This document shows, in pieces, positions 42,078 to 50,536 of a stretch of 64,000 nucleotides of DNA; position 1 is the first letter of the stretch, and each line of letters starts with the position of its first letter. A program made the position numbers and the translations under genes. Source of the stretch: Streptomyces massasporeus. Its GTDB lineage: Bacteria; Actinomycetota; Actinomycetes; Streptomycetales; Streptomycetaceae. The stretch is taken from assembly GCF_014648995.1 (NCBI RefSeq), contig NZ_BMSE01000015.1:1-64000 (forward strand), read 5' to 3'. Under the pieces are notes generated by a model that worked only from the letters and a program-made list of their open reading frames with translations, searched no databases and was not told the DNA's origin.

Positions 42078-43811
42078 ATGACCGCCGCCCGATCCGGCCC
42101 GGCCTTCTCCGTCCACGACATCCCGTTCAGCACGCACGGATCCTGGTTCGACATCTCACCCGTGGTGGCGGAGAAGACCTACGCCGAGGACCTCCACCTC
42201 GTCTCGCACCAGAACGGCATGCACGCCGTCCTGCGTCTCGTCCCGCTCGATCCGGCGACGGGCGACCGGGCCGAAGCCCGCGTCGAGACCACACCGGGCC
42301 TGCTCAGCTGGATCGGCGAGAGCGGACGCATCGACCTCTCCTACGAGTCGCCCGACACCGTGCGCCTGCGGGGGTGCGGCCTGGGCATGAGCGTCGACGC
42401 GGCCGCGCGGACCCTCACCCCGTTCAGCGGAACGTACTTCTTCCGCGACCCGGCCGCCGACGCGTACGTGTTCACCTCCTACGAGACCGGACGCCGCTAC
42501 CGCGTCACCGTGCTGTCCGGCACCGTCACCGACGCCGGCACCCAGAGCCTGGGCGGCGGCCACCGCGGCCTCACCCTGACGTCGGAGGCGAACGGTCCCT
42601 GGGAGATCGCGATCGAGGAACTCGACACCGCCCGCCCGCCGTACGCGTCCCCGGCGACGTTCGACGCCATCACCGAGTCCGAGCAACGCTCGTTCGCGGA
42701 GTTCGTCGACCGGGTGGCCCCGTGGCGCTCCTCCGCCACCCCCGCCGCCGAACTCGCCGCCTACGTCGTCTGGTCGGCGACCGTACGCCCCACCGGGCTC
42801 GTCACCCGGCCCGCGGTGCTGATGTCCAAGCACTGGATGGACAAGGTCTGGAGCTGGGACCACTGCTTCAACGCCCTCGCCCTCGCACCCGGTTGCCCCG
42901 ACCTGGCCCTCGACCAGTTCGCCCTGCCCTTCGACCACCAGGACGACAGCGGCGCCCTGCCCGACTCCGTCACCCACTCCGAAGTGCTCTACAACTTCGT
43001 CAAACCGCCCATCCACGGCTGGACCTCCGGCCGGCTGCGCCGCCGCCTGCCGACCTCTCCCGGCCCTGCCGAGCTCGCCGAGACCTACGGCCGGCTGGAA
43101 CGCTGGACGGGCTTCTGGCTCACCGCCCGGCGAGCCCCCGACGCCGACCTGCCCCACTACCAGCACGGCAACGACAGCGGCTGGGACAACGCCACCACCT
43201 TCGACCCCGCGCGGGTCATCGAAAGCGCCGACCTGGCCGCCTTCCTCGTCCTCCAACTGCATGAACTGGCCGACCTGGCCACCGCATTGGACAAGCCGGA
43301 CCAGGCACGCCGGTGGACACGGGCGGCCGAGGAGACGCAGACGGCGCTGCTCGACCGGCTCTGGGCCACCGACCGGTTCGTGGCCCGGGCCGTCGACACC
43401 GGGGACACCTGGACCAGCTCCAGCCTCCTCGACCTGATGCCCGTCGTCCTCGGCGAACACCTGCCCCCCGACGTCAGCAGCACGCTGGCCGACCACATCA
43501 AGGCCCACCTCACGCCGTACGGCCTCGCCACCGAACTGCCCACCTCACCGCACTACCTCGCCGACGGCTACTGGCGCGGCCCCATCTGGGCCCCCGCCAC
43601 CGTCCTCATCGAGGACGGCCTGCGCCGCGCCGGCCACGAGCGCCTCGCGGACGACATCAGCGCCCGCTTCCGCGCCCTGTGCGAAACCCACGGCTTCGCC
43701 GAGAACTTCGACGCGCTCACCGGAACGGGCCTGCGCGACCGCGCCTACACCTGGACCGCCAGCAGCTACCTCCTCCTCGCCGAAGCACACGCCCACCGAG
43801 ACGCACGCTGA
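42078..43811 (+). CDS. GH63-like intracellular glycoside hydrolase (MGH1 type)
   Basis: A 577-aa (alpha/alpha)6-barrel glycosidase of the GH63 / mannosylglycerate-hydrolase-like (MGH1) type, also related to amylo-alpha-1,6-glucosidases. The N-terminal beta domain (1-200) precedes the barrel with SKHWMDKVWSWDHCFNALAL, the general acid Asp370 in NDSGWDNATTF, YWRGPIWAPATVLI, and the likely base Glu542 in AENFDALTG, then RAYTWTASSYLLL. No signal peptide, so cytoplasmic. It should cleave the imported oligosaccharide, probably at an alpha-linked glucosyl or mannosyl residue; the exact bond is not predictable. Confidence 0.85.
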   Translation: MTAARSGPAFSVHDIPFSTHGSWFDISPVVAEKTYAEDLHLVSHQNGMHAVLRLVPLDPATGDRAEARVETTPGLLSWIGESGRIDLSYESPDTVRLRGCGLGMSVDAAARTLTPFSGTYFFRDPAADAYVFTSYETGRRYRVTVLSGTVTDAGTQSLGGGHRGLTLTSEANGPWEIAIEELDTARPPYASPATFDAITESEQRSFAEFVDRVAPWRSSATPAAELAAYVVWSATVRPTGLVTRPAVLMSKHWMDKVWSWDHCFNALALAPGCPDLALDQFALPFDHQDDSGALPDSVTHSEVLYNFVKPPIHGWTSGRLRRRLPTSPGPAELAETYGRLERWTGFWLTARRAPDADLPHYQHGNDSGWDNATTFDPARVIESADLAAFLVLQLHELADLATALDKPDQARRWTRAAEETQTALLDRLWATDRFVARAVDTGDTWTSSSLLDLMPVVLGEHLPPDVSSTLADHIKAHLTPYGLATELPTSPHYLADGYWRGPIWAPATVLIEDGLRRAGHERLADDISARFRALCETHGFAENFDALTGTGLRDRAYTWTASSYLLLAEAHAHRDAR

Positions 43812-43834
43812 CCGGAGGCCGGGAACCGAGTCAT

Positions 43835-43857
43835 CGGTGGCCGCCCCGCGGTCACCG
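43835..43857. terminator. Possible bidirectional terminator
   Basis: CGGTGGCC (43835-43842) and GGTCACCG (43850-43857) pair with one mismatch around a 7-nt loop, between the convergent GH63-like and polyphosphate-kinase genes. Confidence 0.4.
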
Positions 43858-43886
43858 TCTACCCGGAGCCCGGGGCACGACGTCTC

Positions 43887-44690
43887 TCACAGTCGGGCCG
43901 CGTGATCGGGGACGTAGGTCTGCAGGTCGCGCGGCGGGCGCTGGTAGCCGGTCGACGGGGGGCGGGCCGGCAGCTCCAGTACGGGTGGGGGCACCTCGTG
44001 GTACGGCACGGAGTCCAGCAGGTGGGCGATCATGTTCAGCCGGGCGCGGCGCTTGTCGTCGCTCTCGACGACGTACCACGGGGCCTCCGCGATGTCGGTG
44101 TGCACCATCATCTCGTCCTTCGCCCGCGAGTACGCCTCCCAGCGGCTGATCGACTCCAGGTCCATCGGCGACAGCTTCCAGTGCCGCAGCGGGTCCTCGA
44201 GACGCCGGCGGAAACGCTCCTGCTGCTCGGTGTCGCTCACCGAGAACCAGTATTTGCGCAGCAGGATGCCGTCCTCGGTCAGCATCCGCTCGAAGATCGG
44301 GCACTGGCGCAGGAAGAGCTGGTGCTCCTCCTTCGAGCAGAAGCCCATCACATGCTCGACACCGGCCCGGTTGTACCAGGACCGGTCGAACAGCACGATC
44401 TCCCCGGCGGCCGGCAGGTGCTCGACGTACCGCTGGAAGTACCACTGGGTGCGCTCGCGCTCGGTGGGCTTCGGCAGCGCCGCGATCCGCGCGACACGCG
44501 GGTTGAGGTGCTCCGCCACCCGCTTGATGGTCCCGCCCTTGCCGGCCGCGTCCCGCCCCTCGAAGACGACGACCAGCCGGGCACCCTCGGCGCGCACCCA
44601 CTCCTGGAGCTTCACCAACTCCGTCTGCAGGCGCAGCAGTTCCTTCTCGTACGCCTTGCGCGGCACCTTCGCCGCCTGCTCGTTCGTCAT
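43887..44690 (-). CDS. ppk2: Polyphosphate kinase 2 (PPK2)
   Basis: A 267-aa PPK2-family P-loop kinase that transfers phosphate between inorganic polyphosphate and nucleoside di- or monophosphates. Walker A is EGRDAAGK (44-51); the lid/Walker B region has FDRSWYNRAGVEHVMGF; WKLSPMDLESISRWEAYSRA is also diagnostic. One-domain length is normal. The start 44690 gives MTNEQAAKVPRKAYEKEL. Divergent from the phosphofructokinase gene with a 258-nt shared region; the direction of the physiological reaction (ATP/ADP synthesis or polyP storage) is not determined by sequence alone. Confidence 0.93.
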   Translation of the reverse strand: MTNEQAAKVPRKAYEKELLRLQTELVKLQEWVRAEGARLVVVFEGRDAAGKGGTIKRVAEHLNPRVARIAALPKPTERERTQWYFQRYVEHLPAAGEIVLFDRSWYNRAGVEHVMGFCSKEEHQLFLRQCPIFERMLTEDGILLRKYWFSVSDTEQQERFRRRLEDPLRHWKLSPMDLESISRWEAYSRAKDEMMVHTDIAEAPWYVVESDDKRRARLNMIAHLLDSVPYHEVPPPVLELPARPPSTGYQRPPRDLQTYVPDHAARL

Positions 44691-44948
44691 GCCGCCTCCG
44701 CACGCCGCGGTGCCGTCGAACCTCCGTTCCTGCACCGTACTGTCCTGCCGGAGCCCGCGCACGACGTGCCGCTCCGCCGGCGGCGACAGCACAGGACCGT
44801 CGTCGGAAGGGCCCGCCCGAGTGGCCACCGCAGATCGAATCGGGGGAGGCTGGAGGGAAGGCGGCGGTCCGAGGGCCGACTGCGGTCTCCGGGCGCCGTG
44901 AGCGGCGCGCGCGGACGGACGAGGTGCGCAGCGGATGGGAGAAAGCCC

Positions 44949-45974
44949 ATGAGGGTCGGAGTACTGACCGGCGGCGGTGACTGTCCCGGCCTCAACGCGG
45001 TGATCCGCAGTGTCGTCCGCAAGGGCGTCCAGGAATACGCGTTCGACTTCGTCGGTGTGCGGGACGGCTGGCTCGGCCTGCTCAAGAACGACGTCGTTCC
45101 GCTGGACATCTCCAGCGTCCGGGGGATCCTGCCCCGCGGTGGGACCATCCTCGGGTCCTCCCGCACGAATCCGTTCAAGCACGAGGACGGGCTGCGACGG
45201 GTACGGGACACCCTCGCCTCGCACGAGGTGGACGCGATCGTCGTGATCGGCGGCGAGGACACGCTGGGAGCGGCCACGGAGCTCAGTCGGCAGGGGATCA
45301 ACCTCGTCGGTGTGCCGAAGACCATCGACAACGACGTCTCGGGCACCGACTACACCTTCGGTTTCGACACCGCCGTCGGAATCGCGACGGAGGCCATCGA
45401 CCGCCTCCACACCACCGCGGAGTCACACATGCGCGCCCTCGTGGTGGAGGTGATGGGGCGGCACTCGGGGTGGATCGCGCTGCACGCCGGCGTCGCGGGC
45501 GGTGCCAACGTGATCCTCATCCCGGAGCGGCCCTTCGACATCGATCAGGTCTGTGAGCTGGTGAAACGCCGGTTCGAGATCAACTACGCGCCGATCGTCG
45601 TCGTGGCCGAAGGGGCGGTCCCCAAGGAGGGACAGCTGATGGTCAAGGACCAGTCCCTGGACGAGTTCGGCCATGTACGGCTGTCCGGCATCGGAGAGTG
45701 GCTGGCCCAGGAGATCTCGGCCCGCACCGAGAAGGACGCCCGCACCACGGTCCTCGGCCACATCCAGCGCGGCGGCACACCCAGCGCCTTCGACCGGTGG
45801 CTCGCCACCCGGTTCGGCCTGCATGCCATCGACGCGGTCAAGGAAGGCGACTTCGGCCGCATGGTCGCCCTGCGGGGTACGCGGATCGTTCGCGTCCCCC
45901 TCGCGGACGCCACCGCGCAGAACAAGGTGGTGGACCCGTCGCTGTACGACGAGTTCGAAGCCTTCTACGGCTGA
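44949..45974 (+). CDS. pfkA: Phosphofructokinase with PPi-type active site
   Basis: A 341-aa phosphofructokinase A-family enzyme phosphorylating fructose 6-phosphate in glycolysis. The N-terminal nucleotide loop is GGGDCPGLNAV. The two residues that set the phosphoryl donor are Asp104 (IGGEDTLG) and Lys124 (GVPKTIDND); ATP enzymes have Gly104 there, while PPi-dependent enzymes carry Asp104 with Lys124. The catalytic TIDNDVSGTD and substrate-site MGRHSGWIAL are intact. It therefore most likely uses pyrophosphate and is reversible. Start 44949 has GGGAGAAAG 4 nt upstream. It is adjacent to and divergent from ppk2 and convergent with a universal stress protein gene. Confidence 0.92.
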   Translation: MRVGVLTGGGDCPGLNAVIRSVVRKGVQEYAFDFVGVRDGWLGLLKNDVVPLDISSVRGILPRGGTILGSSRTNPFKHEDGLRRVRDTLASHEVDAIVVIGGEDTLGAATELSRQGINLVGVPKTIDNDVSGTDYTFGFDTAVGIATEAIDRLHTTAESHMRALVVEVMGRHSGWIALHAGVAGGANVILIPERPFDIDQVCELVKRRFEINYAPIVVVAEGAVPKEGQLMVKDQSLDEFGHVRLSGIGEWLAQEISARTEKDARTTVLGHIQRGGTPSAFDRWLATRFGLHAIDAVKEGDFGRMVALRGTRIVRVPLADATAQNKVVDPSLYDEFEAFYG

Positions 45975-45978
45975 GCGG

Positions 45979-46866
45979 TCACCTTCCGTGCGGCACGACC
46001 GCCACCGGGCAGCGGGCGTGGTGCAGCACGGCGTGGGCGACCGGCCCCAGACGGCCTTCTGCCGCCCTCGGCTCGGCGCGGCGCCCCACGACGAGCAGGT
46101 CCGCATCCCCGGAGGCGTTCAGAAGCGCTTCCGCGGGGTGGAGCAGCATGAGATCGCTGCCTACGGTCACCCCGGGATACTTCTCCTGCCACGGGCGCAG
46201 GACGTCGGACAGCCGCAGCACCTCCTGGTCCTCCCAGTCCGCCCGGTCCTCCTCGGTCACCACCAGGCTCCGTGAGGAGACGGATTCGGCGGGAAAGGCC
46301 CAGGCCTGCACCACGTGCAGCGGCGCGGCGTGAACATCGGCTGCCGAGAACGCGAAGTCGGCCACCTCACCGACCGGCCGGTGCGCGTCGAATCCCAGGA
46401 CGACCGGACCGGTGCTGTGCGCTGCGCGGCTTTGCTCCGCGAAGGCGCCGGTGCGGTGCGGGACGAGCACGACGGGGCAGGGGGCCGCTACCGCCACCCG
46501 CAGAGCCACCGAGCCCACGGCCAGCCCCTCGAACCCGCCCGTTCCGCGCATGCCGGCGACGAGCAGCCCCGCATCACCTGCCGCGGCCACGAGAGCCCCG
46601 GCCGGGGCGTCGTCGGACTGCACGCTATCCACCCGGAGGTCCGGGTGACGGTCGGCGAGGCTGGCGACCGTCCGCTGGAGCGACTGGGCGCCGATGTCGC
46701 GCAGCCGGTGCAGGGCCGGACCCGGAACGAGGGCTCCGGGGAGCTGCGGAGACGCGTGCAGCAGCCGCAGCGGAACGCCGCGCCGCGCCGCCTCCCGTGC
46801 CGCCAGATCGGCCGCCGCCGCGGCACGCTCGGACCCGTCGATACCCACCAGCACAGGGAGCCGCAT
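45979..46866 (-). CDS. Universal stress protein, tandem UspA domains
   Basis: A 295-aa protein of two Usp domains. Domain 1 (1-140) has GMRGTGGFEGLAVGSVAL as its ATP-binding loop and domain 2 (150-295) VVGRRAEPRAAEG...GPVAHAVLHH with PVAVVPHG as last strand. Each starts with an ATP-fold strand (PVLVGIDGSERA; PVVLGFDAHRPV). Actinobacterial two-domain USPs are typical of hypoxia and stationary-phase regulons. ATG 46866 is used; the frame upstream lacks coding character. The stop lies 5 nt from the PFK stop (convergent). Confidence 0.92.
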   Translation of the reverse strand: MRLPVLVGIDGSERAAAAADLAAREAARRGVPLRLLHASPQLPGALVPGPALHRLRDIGAQSLQRTVASLADRHPDLRVDSVQSDDAPAGALVAAAGDAGLLVAGMRGTGGFEGLAVGSVALRVAVAAPCPVVLVPHRTGAFAEQSRAAHSTGPVVLGFDAHRPVGEVADFAFSAADVHAAPLHVVQAWAFPAESVSSRSLVVTEEDRADWEDQEVLRLSDVLRPWQEKYPGVTVGSDLMLLHPAEALLNASGDADLLVVGRRAEPRAAEGRLGPVAHAVLHHARCPVAVVPHGR

Positions 46867-47031
46867 CCCGGCCTCCTCACTCCGCCCGCACCCTCGCGGG
46901 CTCCCGGCCCATGCCCCTCTCCACTGTTCCACGACGGGACGGCTACGGCGCCCGGACCGGGTACGGGGCGACATCGGCGGCCGGTCCCCCGCACGGCAGG
47001 GCACCGGTGCCCGGAGCGCCCTTTCCTAGGC

Positions 47032-47823
47032 CTAGGTCGGCGGAAGGCCGGTATGGAGCCGTTCGGCGGGCACTCGCTCGACGCGCGTCCAGCCCCTCCA
47101 GCCCCGCTCCTCCAGGATCGCCACCAGCCGCTCGGCAGCCGGTGAGGACTGGACCATGGTCGAGTCCAGCAGGTCGACGAACTGGTCGTCGAGCCCGAGG
47201 GCACCCACCTCACCCGCCTCCACGGCGCGCATCATCAGGCGCTCCACGATGTCGGCGACCTCGACGACCCGCGGATCGTCGGCCGGCCAGTCCAGCGCGC
47301 CTCTGAAGAAGCTGTAGAGCTTCACCATGTCGGGGTCGTCCAGTTGCTCGTGCTTCTTGGCGATCACGAAGTCGATCAGGTGCGGCACCTGAGCGGCGAT
47401 CATGATCCAGGCGTCCCGCTCCATCTCGATGTACCGCTCCACGACACCGAGACCGCGCAGCCGGTCGAGGTAGCCCACGACGCTCCCCGGGAGCGCCAGG
47501 TGCTCCCCGGCGGCGAGCCGGGCGAGCCGTTTGCGGGTGCCCTGCAGCCGCCGGATCTCGGCGCGCAGGTTCGTGTCGATGGTTCGGACGCCCTCGGCGA
47601 ACTCCTCCGGGCCGGCGTCGAGGAGCTCCTGCACCCGGGCCAGCGGCACGCCGGCATCTGCCAGGGTGCGGATCCGGATGAGCCGCACGACCGCTGCGGC
47701 GTCGTAGCTCCGGTACCCGGACCGGTCGCGTTCGGGCTCCGGCAGCAGCCCGACTTGGTGGTAGTGGCGCACCGCCCGCACGGTCACCCCGGCGTACGCC
47801 GCCAGCTGGCTGATGGTGAGCAT
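47032..47823 (-). CDS. MerR family transcriptional regulator
   Basis: A 263-aa MerR regulator: TISQLAAYAGVTVRAVRHYHQ forms the HTH, the wing is LPEPERDRSGYRSYDAAAV, and a coiled dimerisation helix follows (EFAEGVRTIDTNLRAEIRRL). The large C-terminal domain (about 130-263, MIAAQVPHLIDFVIAKKHEQ) is helical, TipAS-like in size, and probably binds the drug exported by the linked transporter. It is the third gene after drrA- and drrB-like genes, 15 nt apart, so it is cotranscribed and likely autoregulatory. Confidence 0.92.
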   Translation of the reverse strand: MLTISQLAAYAGVTVRAVRHYHQVGLLPEPERDRSGYRSYDAAAVVRLIRIRTLADAGVPLARVQELLDAGPEEFAEGVRTIDTNLRAEIRRLQGTRKRLARLAAGEHLALPGSVVGYLDRLRGLGVVERYIEMERDAWIMIAAQVPHLIDFVIAKKHEQLDDPDMVKLYSFFRGALDWPADDPRVVEVADIVERLMMRAVEAGEVGALGLDDQFVDLLDSTMVQSSPAAERLVAILEERGWRGWTRVERVPAERLHTGLPPT

Positions 47824-47838
47824 GGGTCTCAGACTGCC

Positions 47839-48600
47839 TCAGGCGATCTTCCGGCGGTAGGCGGCCATCGCGAAGACGTACGCCGCGACGAGGATGCCGA
47901 CGCACCACGCGAGGGCGGTCCAGACTTCGCCGCCGACCGGCTGCTGGGCGAGCAGGCGGCGGATCGTGTCCACGATGGACGTCACGGGCTGGTGCTCGGC
48001 GAAGGCGCGCACCGGGCCGGGCATGGTCCGCGTGGGCACGAACGCCGAGCTGATGAACGGCAGGAAGATCAGTGGGTAGGCGAACGCCCCCGCGCCCTCG
48101 ACCGATGCCGCGGAGAGTCCGGGGATCACGGCGATCCAGGTCAGGGCCAGGGTGAACAGGAACAGGATGCCGGAGATCGCCATCCATGCCGGCACTCCTG
48201 CCCCCGAGCGGAAGCCCATGAGCAGGGCGACACCCACGACGATCGCGAGTGAGAGCAGGTTGGCGACCATCGACGTGAGGACGTGTGCCCAGAGCACGCC
48301 CGACCGTGCGATCGGCATGGACTGGAACCGCTCGAAGATCCCGCTCTTCATGTCGACGAAGAGCCGGTACGCGGTGTAGGAGATGCCCGACGCGACGGTG
48401 ATGAGCAGGATGCCGGGCAGCATGTAGTTCACGTACGAAGTCGTCCCGGTGTCGATCGCGCCGCCGAACACGAAGACGAACATCAGCATCATGGCGACCG
48501 GCGTGATGACGGTCGTGATGATGGTGTCCATGCTGCGCGTGACATGGCGCAGGGACCGTCCCGTGAGCACCACGGTGTCGCCGAAGAAGTACGGGGTCAT
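47839..48600 (-). CDS. ABC-2 type permease, DrrB-like
   Basis: A 253-aa ABC-2 family exporter permease with six predicted helices (TVITPVAMMLMFVFVFGG, MLPGILLITVASGISYTA, SLAIVVGVALLMGF, ISGILFLFTLALTWIAVIPG, AYPLIFLPFISSAFVP, WTALAWCVGILVAAYVFAMA). It follows the DrrA-like ATPase gene by 9 nt and pairs with it as an exporter for a hydrophobic compound, daunorubicin-like or other. The SVEGAGAFAYPLIFLPFIS segment is the ABC2 signature region. Confidence 0.95.
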   Translation of the reverse strand: MTPYFFGDTVVLTGRSLRHVTRSMDTIITTVITPVAMMLMFVFVFGGAIDTGTTSYVNYMLPGILLITVASGISYTAYRLFVDMKSGIFERFQSMPIARSGVLWAHVLTSMVANLLSLAIVVGVALLMGFRSGAGVPAWMAISGILFLFTLALTWIAVIPGLSAASVEGAGAFAYPLIFLPFISSAFVPTRTMPGPVRAFAEHQPVTSIVDTIRRLLAQQPVGGEVWTALAWCVGILVAAYVFAMAAYRRKIA

Positions 48601-48609
48601 CCTCGTTCC

Positions 48610-49404
48610 CTACGTGTTCGTGATGGTGGCGGTTTCGTCGTCGCCGCCGATGACCGCGAGGAAGATCTCCTCCAGGGTCGGCTGCTTCTCGACGTACTCC
48701 ACCGTGGCGGGCGGGAGGAGTTGCCTGAGTTCGGACAGGGAGCCGTTCGCGATGATCCGCCCCTGGTGGAGGATCGCGATCCGGTCGGCGAGCTGCTCGG
48801 CCTCGTCGAGGTACTGCGTGGTGAGCAGGACCGTCGCGCCGTGCCCGGCAAGCTCCTTGACCGTCTGCCACACCTCGATGCGCCCCTCGGGGTCGAGACC
48901 GGTCGTCGGCTCGTCCAGGAAGATCACCGGGGGGTTCCCGACGAGGCTCATCGCGATGTCCAGACGACGGCGCATTCCACCCGAATACGTGGACACTTTC
49001 CGCCCGCCCGCGTCGGTCAGGGAGAAGCGGTCGAGCAGGTCGTCCGCGATCGAGCCCGGGTCGTCGAGGTGGAGCAGCCTGGCGATGAGAACAAGGTTCT
49101 CGCGGCCGCTGAGGATGTCGTCGACGGCCGAGAACTGTCCCGTGAGGCTGAAGGACTCCCGCACCCTCGCCGGCTGAGTGGCGACATCGAAGCCGTTGAC
49201 GACGGCCGTTCCCGCGTCGGGTTTCAGGAGCGTGGCGAGGATTCTCACGCTCGTGGTCTTGCCCGACCCGTTGGAGCCGAGCAGGGCGAAGACGGTGCCC
49301 GGCGCCACGTCGAAGTCCACGCCGCGCAGCACCTTGAGCGTCCCGTACGACTTCTCCAGACCCTGCACGCGAATCGCCGGAACGGCGGTCGATCGGGCCG
49401 TCAT
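48610..49404 (-). CDS. ABC transporter ATP-binding protein, DrrA-like
   Basis: A 264-aa ATPase of the daunorubicin-resistance family. Walker A GSNGSGKTTSV (about residue 43), Q-loop SLTGQFSAVDDI, signature YSGGMRRRLDIAMSL, Walker B PVIFLDEPTTGLDP, then the C-terminal DrrA extension. First gene of the drrA-drrB-merR operon; a close relative of the truncated ATPase at 1-429. Start ATG 49404 follows GGAGGGG. Substrate unknown. Confidence 0.95.
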   Translation of the reverse strand: MTARSTAVPAIRVQGLEKSYGTLKVLRGVDFDVAPGTVFALLGSNGSGKTTSVRILATLLKPDAGTAVVNGFDVATQPARVRESFSLTGQFSAVDDILSGRENLVLIARLLHLDDPGSIADDLLDRFSLTDAGGRKVSTYSGGMRRRLDIAMSLVGNPPVIFLDEPTTGLDPEGRIEVWQTVKELAGHGATVLLTTQYLDEAEQLADRIAILHQGRIIANGSLSELRQLLPPATVEYVEKQPTLEEIFLAVIGGDDETATITNT

Positions 49405-49595
49405 GGCCCCTCCCTCCTCGGCGGAGCCTTTCCCGCGGACTGCGTGGAGGCTCCTGCAAGAAGGATCGAGGGTTGCCCCGGCGTCAAGGTCAAGCTGAGC
49501 CCTGACCAGCGCATACAGATCGCGGGTGCGGGGTGTCCCGTGAAGCGATGCCGGCGGGCGCCGGGATCCAGCGGTGGTTCAGGATCCGGCCCGGA

Positions 49596-50267
49596 TCACC
49601 GTACGGCCTGATTGTTTTTCGCCTTCGCCGCTTCGAAATAGTCGCCGCCTTTGCGTTTGACGTCGTCCGTGCCCCAGGCCTGTTCGCCTGCGGTGGCTGT
49701 GGGCTCTCTGTCTTCGCTCCGGGGCCGCAGCGGCATTTTGACCAGCCTTGGTATGTGCTTCGAGCAGTGGATGTACGCCTCCTCGACCTCGACCTCGACC
49801 CACATCTGGGGACGGCGCCCCGGCAACGGATCGAAGGGCAGGGCGGGATGGTCACGGCGCATGGTCTCGTCGGGGATCAGGCGGGCCCGGCCATTGATGT
49901 GCAAACCGATGCGATCCACGGAGAAGTCGATGAGCAGGAGGCCGACGTGCGGGTTCTCGCGGATGTTGCCGAGCGACGCCATGACGCCGTTTCCCCGGTA
50001 TTCCGGGTATGCGAGGGTCGCGTCGTCGAGAACGTGCAGGAAACCGGGTGGGCCGGCCCGGAAGGTGCTGTCGCATTCACCGCGGCTGTCCGACGTGGCG
50101 AGGAAGAACATCTCCTGCCGGGCCACGAACTCCTTCATCCTGGGGTTGAGCCGGTCCAGCACCTGCTCGTCGTAGAAGCGATCAGCGCGGCCGGTGGTGG
50201 CCAACTCGTGCTGGATCTCGTGTTCTCCGTGGCTTCCGGGCCGGTCTGCCCGCTCGTCCTGGTGCAA
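49596..50267 (-). CDS. Pyridoxamine 5'-phosphate oxidase family protein
   Basis: A 223-aa split-barrel flavoprotein of the PNPOx-like family. Features: FYDEQVLDRLNPRMKEFVAR, FFLATSDSRGECDSTFRAG, YPEYRGNGVMASLGNIREN and VGLLLIDFSVDRIGLHINGR. These are the signatures of the 'PPOX class, PPOX-like' stand-alone group, which may bind FMN or F420. A TTG start at 50267 with AGGAGG at 5 nt is preferred to the upstream ATG at 50300. Function beyond redox is unknown. The gap to the next gene (about 270 nt) contains no recognised feature. Confidence 0.85.
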   Translation of the reverse strand: MHQDERADRPGSHGEHEIQHELATTGRADRFYDEQVLDRLNPRMKEFVARQEMFFLATSDSRGECDSTFRAGPPGFLHVLDDATLAYPEYRGNGVMASLGNIRENPHVGLLLIDFSVDRIGLHINGRARLIPDETMRRDHPALPFDPLPGRRPQMWVEVEVEEAYIHCSKHIPRLVKMPLRPRSEDREPTATAGEQAWGTDDVKRKGGDYFEAAKAKNNQAVR

Positions 50268-50536
50268 CGGTCCTCCTGACAGGCGAGCCAACGCCTGCAT
50301 CCGAGCCCTGCTCCGGTGGTCCTACCGGCGCAGGTGACTCTGCCGATCCCCTCGGAGGCCGAATAGCGGTGATCGGCCACGCACATGAGGGTAGAGCAGA
50401 CCGTTCGGACGTTCCGGCGGGGGAGGGGAAGTAGGGCGGTCAGATGCCGGAGCCGCCGAGCCGATGGCCCTTCGCGGAGAATTCGGGGATCTGTGTGAAG
50501 AATGGATGGAACCGTTGTCTTCCGGGAGGACTTCCG

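Noticed and set aside
41186..43264. Long plus-strand open frame (692 codons) through the permease 2 and GH63-like genes
   Set aside because: Arg/Pro/His-rich, out of frame with the two clear genes; typical frame-shadow of high-GC DNA.
44691..44948. DevR/OsdR box upstream of ppk2 and the phosphofructokinase gene
   Set aside because: Only partial GGGAC/GTCCC-like words are present with wrong spacing; not enough to call a site.
47025..47036. CCTAGGCCTAGG palindrome overlapping the merR stop codon
   Set aside because: Short self-complementary sequence with no matching copy elsewhere; probably chance.
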